NCBI GenBank assembly: GCA_003485015.1 | Contig: DNCN01000014.1 | Location: 1 to 5,164, forward strand | DNA length: 5,164 nt | Reading direction: 5' to 3' | Source: a bacterium | Lineage (GTDB): Bacteria > UBA9089 | Part shown: piece by piece, positions 1-5,164 of the stretch | Layout: each line of letters starts with the position of its first letter | Position numbering within the stretch: position 1 is the first letter of the stretch | Made by a program: the position numbers and the translations under genes | Notes under the pieces: generated by a model | The model's database searches: none | What the model was told of the DNA's origin: nothing | What the model saw: the letters and a program-made list of their open reading frames with translations, nothing else

Positions 1-1592
1 TAGAAAGTGATCTTTCTTTGAACCCATGAGTTCTCCCGTATTCTCACTTCTTTTGCTCTCTTCAAGGCTTTGGACATCTCACCAATGATATCAGAAGCGA
101 TTAGAGTGGCAGGGTCTATCTCTTCAATCAATAGATCAGCCGCCAACCCATGTAGATAAACCCCAAGCTTTGCAGCATCGAAACAAGAGAGTCCTTGGGC
201 TAGAAGTCCAGCAATCATCCCACAGAGAACATCTCCCACCCCACCGGAGGCCATACCCACATTACCCGTGGAGTTGATAAAGACCTCCTCTGGGCTAGCA
301 ATGATTGTCCTTGCACCTTTGAGGACACAGATGGTATGATAATCTTGAGCAATGGATCTAGCGGTCTCTATCCGATCCTCCTGTACCTGAGCAATCTTAA
401 TCCCCAGGAACCTGGCTGCCTCCCCTGGATGGGGAGTAAGAACAATACCTGTTCTACTCTTCTTAAGAACCTCGGGCTTAAGGCTGAGGGCGTTTATGCC
501 ATCGGCATCGATGACCATGGGAATCTTCATCTCTTCGATTATCCGCCAGACTAATTCAGAGGTCTCCTTTTCTCGACCCAAACCCGGACCAATAGCCAAG
601 ACATCAGCATCAAGAAGCATCTCTTTAATCTTATCGTATCCAGACAAGGCCAAACTTCCACCCAGTGTTTCAGGAAGGGGTCTAGTCATCACCTCGGTAA
701 GCTTCACCTCCATCACCCTATTGAGCCCTTCAGGGATGCCTAAGGTGACAAGGCCTGCCCCTATCTTCAGAGCTGCCTCACTCACTAAAGCAGCAGCACC
801 GGTCATACCCACAGAACCAGCTAGAACCACTACCCGACCGCAATCGCCCTTGTGGGCATCAGGGAGATGAATAGGGAGAAGGGAGGTTACTTCTTCTTCC
901 ATAAGGATATTGGTCTTGAGTGAGGGATCCTGCAAGAGCGAACGGGGGATACCAATATCTACCAGAGTCACCTTACCGGCATACAGGACCCCAGGAAAGA
1001 GAATAAGACCACGCTTAGGAAGGCCAAAGGTTACAGTCTCGGTGGCCTTGACTGCTATACCTAAAGGTTTGGCGGTATCTGCAGAGAGACCACTCGGGAT
1101 ATCGACTGAAATAATGGGCACCTTAAGGGAGTTAATGAATTCTATCACTGCGGCAGGAACCCCAGAAACATCCCTTGAAAGTCCTGTCCCAAAGATAGCA
1201 TCGATGATCAGCCTTGACCCCTCCCACTCTTGTCTTACCCGATCTAAACTTATCTTTGAGGCTATCTCAGAGATAGGGATCTTCATCTTTCGGGCAATCC
1301 GAAGATTCACTCCGCAATCATGACTCACCTGGGAGGCCTTACCAACTAAGAAGACCCGAACATCTACCCCTTGATTAGAAAGGTGCCTAGCTATAACCAA
1401 TCCATCCCCCCCGTTGTTGCCACAACCGGCAAAGACTGCCACCCCCATCTCATTAACCTTGGAATAGGCCTCCTTGATCACCTCAACTACACCTAAACCA
1501 GCATTCTCCATCAAGACCACACTAGGAACACCATAACCCTCGATGGTTTCTTTGTCAATCCTTTGCATCTCACTTGAGGTAACTACCTTCAT
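1..1592 (-). CDS. nnr: Bifunctional NAD(P)H-hydrate epimerase / ADP- or ATP-dependent NAD(P)H-hydrate dehydratase (3' end at window edge)
   Basis: Repairs NADHX and NADPHX, the hydrated damaged forms of nicotinamide cofactors. The N-terminal YjeF_N domain interconverts the R and S epimers and the C-terminal ribokinase-like domain dehydrates the S form using ADP or ATP; it is a cytosolic enzyme. Hand translation gives 530 open codons. Epimerase motifs: NNGGDG at residues 59-64, DAIFGTGL at 131-138, VDIPSGL at 163-169. The dehydratase domain starts near residue 249, with IGPGLG at 334-339, DADGINAL at 362-369, TPHPGE at 386-391, LKGAR at 424-428 and GGVGDVL at 450-456, where D454 is the expected catalytic base. 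The ATG at 1592 is preceded by GAGGG seven bases upstream and overlaps the acpS stop as ATGA, so translational coupling is likely. The length fits the family (about 500-530). The last two visible bases, TA, may start the stop codon or a Tyr codon. Family assignment is very secure; which nucleotide it uses is not visible. Confidence 0.97.
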   Translation of the reverse strand, partial: MKVVTSSEMQRIDKETIEGYGVPSVVLMENAGLGVVEVIKEAYSKVNEMGVAVFAGCGNNGGDGLVIARHLSNQGVDVRVFLVGKASQVSHDCGVNLRIARKMKIPISEIASKISLDRVRQEWEGSRLIIDAIFGTGLSRDVSGVPAAVIEFINSLKVPIISVDIPSGLSADTAKPLGIAVKATETVTFGLPKRGLILFPGVLYAGKVTLVDIGIPRSLLQDPSLKTNILMEEEVTSLLPIHLPDAHKGDCGRVVVLAGSVGMTGAAALVSEAALKIGAGLVTLGIPEGLNRVMEVKLTEVMTRPLPETLGGSLALSGYDKIKEMLLDADVLAIGPGLGREKETSELVWRIIEEMKIPMVIDADGINALSLKPEVLKKSRTGIVLTPHPGEAARFLGIKIAQVQEDRIETARSIAQDYHTICVLKGARTIIASPEEVFINSTGNVGMASGGVGDVLCGMIAGLLAQGLSCFDAAKLGVYLHGLAADLLIEEIDPATLIASDIIGEMSKALKRAKEVRIRENSWVQRKITF

Positions 1593-1984
1593 CCTTCTTC
1601 CCTCTTTCCTTTTATAATTATCGCCTGAGCGATGGCCATATCCTTGGTATGGGAGATAGAGATGAGCATCCCCTCCCCTTTAGACTCAGCAAATATCTTC
1701 GCTGCCCCTCCAGAGAGATTGACTTTGGGAGCACCTGATGGATCATTGTTTACCTCGATATCCCTCCACGAAAAAGACCCCCATCCAGTCCCCAGGGCCT
1801 TTGAAACAGCCTCTTTGGCCGCAAATCGGGCAGCTAGATGCATCTCGAAATTGGGTCGAGAGAGGCAATAGGCAAGTTCGCTTTCGGTGAAGACCCTCTT
1901 TAGGAATCTTTCACCAAAGCGATCCACCACATCAGCGAACCTCTTTATCTCAACTAAATCTATACCTGTTCCAAAGATGGTCAT
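1589..1984 (-). CDS. acpS: Holo-[acyl-carrier-protein] synthase
   Basis: Transfers 4'-phosphopantetheine from coenzyme A to the conserved serine of apo acyl carrier protein, making the active carrier for fatty acid synthesis. The protein has 131 residues, a normal size for this small trimeric transferase. Visible signatures: GIDLVEIKRF at residues 7-16 with the Mg-binding Asp at D9; RFAAKEAVSKALG at 53-65 with the second metal ligand E58; and ISISHTKDMAIA at 108-119, the conserved SHxxxxA segment near the C-terminus. The ATG start places D9 where the family has it, so the start is sound. AGAGG lies only three bases before the ATG, a slightly short spacing. It follows priA after 29 bases and its TGA stop overlaps the nnr ATG. 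The acpS-nnr pair is common in bacteria, and nothing in the sequence suggests a specialised secondary-metabolism transferase instead. Confidence 0.97.
   Translation of the reverse strand: MTIFGTGIDLVEIKRFADVVDRFGERFLKRVFTESELAYCLSRPNFEMHLAARFAAKEAVSKALGTGWGSFSWRDIEVNNDPSGAPKVNLSGGAAKIFAESKGEGMLISISHTKDMAIAQAIIIKGKREEG
1600..1604 (-). promoter_or_regulatory. Ribosome binding site of nnr
   Basis: GAGGG on the minus strand, with seven bases between it and the nnr ATG. It lies inside the last codons of acpS, which fits coupled translation of the two overlapping genes and supports the ATG at 1592 as the nnr start. Confidence 0.7.
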
Positions 1985-1987
1985 CTT

Positions 1988-1992
1988 CCTCT
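1988..1992 (-). promoter_or_regulatory. Ribosome binding site of acpS
   Basis: AGAGG on the minus strand, three bases before the acpS ATG. The spacing is shorter than usual, but the purine-rich run (GAAGAAAGAGGAAG) leaves few alternatives, and the conserved D9 position supports this start. Confidence 0.6.
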
Positions 1993-2013
1993 TTCTTCGG
2001 TCATTTTTATGGA

Positions 2014-4032
2014 TTAAAGCATCATCACCGGATCCATATCGACAATCAGTCTAAGCTGACTGGGAATGGAGAGAGACAAAAGGGCCTCTTGAACCAGAGT
2101 TCGAAGGCTACTCGGCTTCTTGCCTTTGACAAGTATCTGCCACCGGTATCGTCCTCTTATCTTCGAAAGTGTACAAGGGGCCGGACCAAGGATCTGGTAT
2201 CCAAATTCATTCCTTATTCTAAGGCTACAACAAAGATCATCAGCCACCTTCATCACGGTCTCTTCATTCCTGCCTTCAAGTTTAAGGTTTAGCAGGTGGT
2301 TGAATGGAGGGTATCCAAGTTCTCTCCGAAAGGCAACCTCCTGTTGGTAGAAGGATTCGTAGTCGTGATCTTTGGCCATAAGGATACTATAGTGATCAGG
2401 ATTATAGGTTTGGATGATAACCACTCCTCCTTTGGAGCCCCTTCCTGTTCGGCCAGCCACCTGGGTCAAAAGGTTGAAGGTCCGCTCGCCTGCCCTAAAA
2501 TCAGGTAGATTCAAGGCTACATCGGCTGAGATTATTCCCACTAGTGTCACCCTGGAGAAATCAAAGCCCTTCGCTACCATTTGAGTCCCAAGAAGGATAT
2601 CCGCCTCCCCCACCTCAAATTTGGAGAGGATAGCCTCGTGTGATCCCCTCTTTCGGGTGGTATCCCGGTCCATACGGATGACCCGGGCATGGGGAAAGAA
2701 CCGGCCTATCTCTTCCTCCACCCGCTGGGTTCCAAAACCAAAGCGGCTAATCTTCGTCCCGCTGCATTTGGGACAGCAAGACGGTGCGGACTGGGTATAG
2801 TTGCAGTAATGGCAGCGGAGGGTCTTCTCTTTAAGATGATAAGTCAGGCTCACACTACAGTGGGGACAGTCCATAATCAGTCCACACCCCCGACAGAGGA
2901 GAAAGTTCGAGTAGCCCCTCCGATTGAGAAAGAGGATCGCCTGCTCCTTCCGCTTAAGGACCGTCTCTATGCCATTGCGGAGTGCGCGACTTAGAATACC
3001 ACTGGCTCCTGTCTCTTTTCTCATATCGACCATCTCTACTGGCGGAAGGGACCGACCTTCCATCCTCTCTGGAAGATAGAGCAGGGAAGATTTTCCATTC
3101 CTCGTATTGTAATAGGATTCTAAAGAGGGGGTAGCACTTCCAAGGATAATCACAGCATCCTCAATCTTGGCTCGCATCACAGCCACATCCCGACCTTGAT
3201 ATCTGGGAGAGGTCTCATCTTGCTTGAATGAAGTCTCATGTTCTTCGTCAACTACAATCAAGCCAACCTTCTCCATAGGTGCAAAGATAGCGCTTCTTGC
3301 ACCAATAACGATATGCACCCTACCCTCACGAATCCTTCTCCATTCTCTGCTTCGTTGACTAAGGGTCAGCCCTGAATGAAGCACAGCTACCTTCCCAGGA
3401 AATCTATCTGAGAACCGTTCAAGGGTCTGCTTGGTCAAGGATATCTCTGGGATAAGGACAATAGCCCCCTTACCCCCTCTTATCACCTCCTCTATAGCCT
3501 GAAGATAAACCTCGGTCTTACCACTGCCAGTGATGCCATAAAGGAGAAAAGAGGTATACCCTCCCCTCCCAATGGCCTCTCTTACCCTTTCGAGAACCTC
3601 TTTCTGATGTGAGGTAGGCAAAAGAGGTTTAGAAGAGTTTACATTTGTTAAGGCTGAGGTAGATAAATCTGTCTTTATCTTAGAAGTGGTATTCTTAGGT
3701 TTAGAAGTATTAATACCCGGTGGGATGAAGGCCCCTATCGTCTCCCCGAGGGGGCAGAGATAGTATTCGCTCATCCAACGGGCAAGTCTCATCAGTCGAT
3801 CGCTCAAAAGAGGGGTCTTATCTACAACCTCAATGATCTCCTTCAGTCGCAACCCAGGTCTTCCTGAAGGTTTCGTCGAAAGGCCAGCGATAAAACCGAT
3901 GAGTTCTTTTGGGCCGAAAGGGGCTTTAACCCTCTTACCTACCTCTATTGAAGCCTCAAGACAAGAAGGGACAAGATAGTGAAAAGAATTGTCAATAGGA
4001 AGATTGAATACGACCTCAATACATTTCATCAT
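2014..4032 (-). CDS. priA: Primosomal protein N' (PriA), replication restart 3'-5' helicase, compact form
   Basis: PriA recognises abandoned replication forks, unwinds the lagging arm using ATP and starts reloading of DnaB. The 672 residues show the N-terminal 3'-DNA-binding domain (1-105), Walker A GITGSGKTEV (166-175), the DEEH box (262-265), GSATPS (298-303), a zinc module with CxxC pairs C380/C383, C389/C392, C407/C410 and C420/C423, then GTQMVAKGFDF (482-492) and QVAGRTGRG (524-532). The C-terminal domain carries GRYRWQILVKG (627-637), as in E. coli. Residues about 106-140 are a low-complexity Ser/Thr/Asn/Lys linker where E. coli PriA has its winged-helix domain, which accounts for nearly all of the 60-residue length difference. 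Two ATG codons are adjacent (4032 and 4029). GGTGG sits one base before the first and four before the second, so the second (671 residues) is the likelier start; the longer form is given here. It lies 24 bases after the glycosylase gene, so cotranscription is likely. Confidence 0.97.
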   Translation of the reverse strand: MMKCIEVVFNLPIDNSFHYLVPSCLEASIEVGKRVKAPFGPKELIGFIAGLSTKPSGRPGLRLKEIIEVVDKTPLLSDRLMRLARWMSEYYLCPLGETIGAFIPPGINTSKPKNTTSKIKTDLSTSALTNVNSSKPLLPTSHQKEVLERVREAIGRGGYTSFLLYGITGSGKTEVYLQAIEEVIRGGKGAIVLIPEISLTKQTLERFSDRFPGKVAVLHSGLTLSQRSREWRRIREGRVHIVIGARSAIFAPMEKVGLIVVDEEHETSFKQDETSPRYQGRDVAVMRAKIEDAVIILGSATPSLESYYNTRNGKSSLLYLPERMEGRSLPPVEMVDMRKETGASGILSRALRNGIETVLKRKEQAILFLNRRGYSNFLLCRGCGLIMDCPHCSVSLTYHLKEKTLRCHYCNYTQSAPSCCPKCSGTKISRFGFGTQRVEEEIGRFFPHARVIRMDRDTTRKRGSHEAILSKFEVGEADILLGTQMVAKGFDFSRVTLVGIISADVALNLPDFRAGERTFNLLTQVAGRTGRGSKGGVVIIQTYNPDHYSILMAKDHDYESFYQQEVAFRRELGYPPFNHLLNLKLEGRNEETVMKVADDLCCSLRIRNEFGYQILGPAPCTLSKIRGRYRWQILVKGKKPSSLRTLVQEALLSLSIPSQLRLIVDMDPVMML
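3613..3717 (-). other. Low-complexity Ser/Thr/Lys linker inside PriA, in place of the winged-helix domain
   Basis: Encodes residues 106-140 of PriA. The segment is rich in Ser, Thr, Asn and Lys, has no predicted globular character by eye, and its DNA is clearly more AT-rich than the flanking helicase and DNA-binding domain sequences. It joins the N-terminal DNA-binding domain directly to the first helicase lobe. In E. coli PriA about 100 residues, including the winged-helix domain, separate the equivalent points; here there are about 36. Confidence 0.7.
3625..3707. repeat. Two copies of an 11-bp direct repeat inside the PriA linker
   Basis: AGGTTTAGAAG occurs at 3625-3635 and again at 3697-3707, a period of 72 bp, which is 24 codons and keeps the reading frame. 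On the coding strand both copies read Ser-Lys-Pro (TSKP near residue 110, SSKP near residue 134), and a related TSKIK lies between them near residue 116. This suggests that the linker grew by in-frame duplication or slippage, though the protein repeat is short. Confidence 0.55.
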
Positions 4033-4033
4033 T

Positions 4034-4038
4034 CCACC
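4034..4038 (-). promoter_or_regulatory. Ribosome binding site deciding the priA start
   Basis: GGTGG on the minus strand, a one-mismatch form of GGAGG. It is one base from the first ATG (4032) and four bases from the second (4029). The longer spacing favours the second ATG as the true start, removing one Met from the longest reading. Confidence 0.5.
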
Positions 4039-4056
4039 AAAAGAGAAAGATAGATC

Positions 4057-4818
4057 CTAAGACTCTTCATCTATCTGGGGAAGTTCCTTCCGCAGGAGCT
4101 TCATATCCTCCCAAGCAGCCCGCTTGAAGTCTGGATTGCGCAAGAGGTAGGCTGGATGGAAGGTAGGAATGAGCCTTACCCCTTGATAAGTATGGACCAT
4201 TCCTCGAAGCCTAGTAATCCCCTCACTAGTGTCAAGAAGGGTCTGGGTAGCAAAGTTACCCAAGGAGAGGATGATCGAAGGTTTAAGGATTGAGAGCTGA
4301 CGTAAAAGATAAGGAAGGCAGGCCTCTATCTCTTCACGCAGGGGATTCCTATTTCCAGGAGGCCGGCACTTGATGACGTTAGTAATATAGACATCTTCTC
4401 TTTCAATCTCTATAGCCGCAAGCATTTTGGTCAAAAGCTCTCCCGCCCGACCCACAAACGGCTCACCCCTTATATCCTCTTCGTAACCAGGGGCCTCACC
4501 AATGATGACCAGTTTAGAAGAAAGGCAGCCTTTTCCAAAGACCGCATTCGTCCGGCTCTTACTGAGCGAACATTTCTGACATTGCCCCACCTCTTCTTCA
4601 AGAACTCCAAAACTATCCTCTCTTCTTCCTTTAACCTCCCTCTCTTTAAAAGAAGAGAAGGTTCCTCTTTTAAGGTCTTGAAACAGACGGGGATAAGGAG
4701 ACCTCTTCTTCAATTCCATCTCTAAGTATCGCCTAAAGGAAGTAACGATACTCAGATAGTCATTAAGGACATCTCTTTCCACAAAGGGTAGTATAGATGA
4801 GGAGTGCCCCGAAGTCAA
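4057..4818 (-). CDS. Family 4 (Fe-S cluster) uracil-DNA glycosylase, type-4 UDG
   Basis: Removes uracil, the product of cytosine deamination or dUTP incorporation, from DNA to start base excision repair. Visible in 253 residues: four cysteines in the family's 4Fe-4S pattern (C80-x2-C83, then C151 and C167, 15 residues between), active-site motif 1 GEAPGYEED at 107-115, GEPFVGRAGELL at 118-129, TNVIKCRPPGNRNP at 146-159, and the second active-site motif HPAYLLRNP at 221-229. About 75 residues precede the first cysteine, more than in short family members. They look like a helix followed by a strongly basic segment (roughly 36-66). The start is uncertain: the frame opens just after a TAG at 4822-4824, the longest form begins with TTG at 4818, a GTG lies at residue 13 and the first ATG at residue 34. 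None has a convincing ribosome binding site. It is the first gene of the cluster. Older annotations may call such proteins 'phage SPO1 DNA polymerase-related'. The family is secure; the exact N-terminus is not. Confidence 0.94.
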   Translation of the reverse strand: MTSGHSSSILPFVERDVLNDYLSIVTSFRRYLEMELKKRSPYPRLFQDLKRGTFSSFKEREVKGRREDSFGVLEEEVGQCQKCSLSKSRTNAVFGKGCLSSKLVIIGEAPGYEEDIRGEPFVGRAGELLTKMLAAIEIEREDVYITNVIKCRPPGNRNPLREEIEACLPYLLRQLSILKPSIILSLGNFATQTLLDTSEGITRLRGMVHTYQGVRLIPTFHPAYLLRNPDFKRAAWEDMKLLRKELPQIDEES

Positions 4819-4825
4819 GAACTAA

Positions 4826-4869
4826 TTGGCCAAAGAAGGCATAAGGCTTTCTATCTTGGGTTGGCCAAA
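4826..4869. repeat. Paired TTGGCCAAA words upstream of the uracil-DNA glycosylase gene
   Basis: TTGGCCAAA occurs at 4826-4834 and 4861-4869, 35 bp apart from start to start. Each contains the perfect 8-bp palindrome TTGGCCAA. The outer flanks are also roughly mirrored (TAA before the first copy, ATTA after the second). The right-hand location, just upstream of the first gene, would suit an operator for a dimeric regulator bound at two sites, but no regulator is recognised for this sequence and chance cannot be excluded. Confidence 0.35.
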
Positions 4870-5004
4870 TTAAACTACTTCAATGCACTCGCATTTTCCT
4901 ATCTTTTTCGTTTGGCATTTTTCTCTTATAGATAATAAACAGGAGCAAAGAGGATTTCTGTGTTATCTTTCTTTATTTTTCCCCAATAATTCTTTGTGAG
5001 GATA

Positions 5005-5029
5005 ATGGTCTTACCTCTAAACAGACCAT
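5005..5029. repeat. Inverted repeat, 7-bp arms with 11-base loop
   Basis: ATGGTCT at 5005-5011 pairs perfectly with AGACCAT at 5023-5029. No strong run of T follows on either strand (the plus side continues CGTTTCTT), so it is a poor intrinsic terminator. It might be a structured leader element or a protein site. Confidence 0.4.
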
Positions 5030-5033
5030 CGTT

Positions 5034-5048
5034 TCTTGAATGTCAAGA
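5034..5048. repeat. 15-bp palindrome TCTTGA-ATG-TCAAGA
   Basis: Perfect 6-bp arms around three central bases. The right arm and part of the centre form TTGACA on the minus strand (5041-5046), a consensus -35 hexamer pointing toward the gene cluster, so the palindrome would overlap a promoter element if that box is used. The matching -10 is poor, so this remains a weak candidate operator. Confidence 0.35.
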
Positions 5049-5164
5049 TAAAATTGGAATGTTTTTACTCCCATTCATTTCACTATTTCACGTTTCAGCA
5101 AAAAGTATATCAAGGAAGATATTTCCACCTTGCAATCTTCACTGGTACGTTGAACCAAGGGTTA

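Larger units (their letters stand above)
4819..5164. other. AT-rich intergenic region upstream of the cluster, no convincing gene
   Basis: Stops are frequent in all frames and GC is about one third in the lines counted, well below the genes. No tRNA, CRISPR or recognised riboswitch is visible. It presumably holds the promoter of the minus-strand cluster, but I found no pair of good -35 and -10 boxes at correct spacing. A minus-strand TTGACA at 5041-5046 matches the -35 consensus but has only TGTTTA at 17 bases. TATAAG on the minus strand (4925-4930) resembles a -10 but lacks a partner. The region also holds the TTGGCCAAA pair, a hairpin and a palindrome listed separately. At the far right a minus-strand frame of 17 codons (5110-5163) ends in TGA and might be the tail of a neighbouring gene, and a plus-strand frame opens at the ATG at 5059; neither can be supported. 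Confidence 0.75.

Noticed and set aside
336..1323. Plus-strand open frames at 336-554, 496-870 and 910-1323
   Set aside because: They lie antisense to nnr, whose minus-strand frame carries every family motif. Their translations are Ser/Pro/Arg-rich with no recognisable domain, as expected of antisense frames.
1632..1871. Plus-strand open frame antisense to acpS
   Set aside because: It sits entirely opposite the conserved AcpS coding sequence and shows no motif of its own.
2089..2994. Plus-strand open frames opposite priA (2089-2292, 2120-2350, 2296-2508, 2689-2994)
   Set aside because: They overlap each other or run antisense to conserved PriA helicase and C-terminal motifs, without recognisable domains.
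4819..4920. A frameshifted upstream extension of the uracil-DNA glycosylase
   Set aside because: An in-frame TAG lies at 4822-4824 and the other minus-strand frames also meet stops quickly, with no family-like residues in them.
4947..4980. Imperfect AT-rich stem followed by ATTTTT on the plus strand, resembling a terminator
   Set aside because: The stem needs a bulge and G-T pairs, has little GC, and no plus-strand gene precedes it.
5059..5164. Plus-strand frame opening at the ATG at 5059 and running off the right edge (begins MFLLPFISLFHVSAKS)
   Set aside because: Only 35 codons are visible, there is no ribosome binding site, and the -10-like TAAAAT is four bases from the ATG. It is also antisense to the possible minus-strand tail at 5110-5163, so it cannot be supported.
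4819..5164. A search for a tRNA, riboswitch, CRISPR repeat or insertion-sequence end
   Set aside because: No cloverleaf, repeated spacer pattern or terminal inverted repeats of useful length were seen; the inverted repeats present are short and isolated.

Overview
The window holds one compact gene cluster, all on the minus strand. In transcription order (right to left) it reads: a family 4 (Fe-S type) uracil-DNA glycosylase, the replication-restart helicase PriA, holo-[acyl-carrier-protein] synthase AcpS, and the bifunctional NAD(P)HX epimerase/dehydratase Nnr. Nnr reaches the left edge of the window. Its frame is open for 530 codons and the last two visible bases (TA) could begin its stop codon. 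I translated it by hand from the reverse complement and found no internal stop or frameshift.

Layout: 1-1592 nnr (3' end at or just past the edge); 1589-1984 acpS, overlapping nnr by 4 bases (ATGA); 1985-2013 short gap with the acpS ribosome binding site; 2014-4032 priA; 4033-4056 short gap; 4057-4818 uracil-DNA glycosylase; 4819-5164 an AT-rich stretch with no convincing gene, presumably the upstream region of the cluster. It contains two copies of a 9-bp word (TTGGCCAAA), a 7-bp-arm hairpin and a 15-bp palindrome. The gaps of 24 and 29 bases and the 4-base overlap suggest one transcription unit. All long plus-strand frames lie antisense to these genes and look like shadows.

The genes are bacterial housekeeping functions: repair of deaminated cytosine in DNA, reloading of the replisome at stalled forks, activation of acyl carrier protein for lipid synthesis, and repair of damaged nicotinamide cofactors. 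acpS next to nnr is a widespread bacterial arrangement. GC content looks mid-40s percent in the genes (by eye) and about one third in the right-hand gap. The Fe-S type uracil glycosylase is common in thermophiles, anaerobes and many deep-branching bacteria. I cannot place the organism more closely.

I see no mobile element, CRISPR array, RNA gene or evident new system. The most notable point is that PriA is about 60 residues shorter than the E. coli protein, and the whole deficit falls where the winged-helix domain normally sits. That place is taken by a Ser/Thr/Lys-rich linker with internal repeats. Next in interest are the paired palindromic words upstream of the cluster and the uncertain start of the glycosylase gene.
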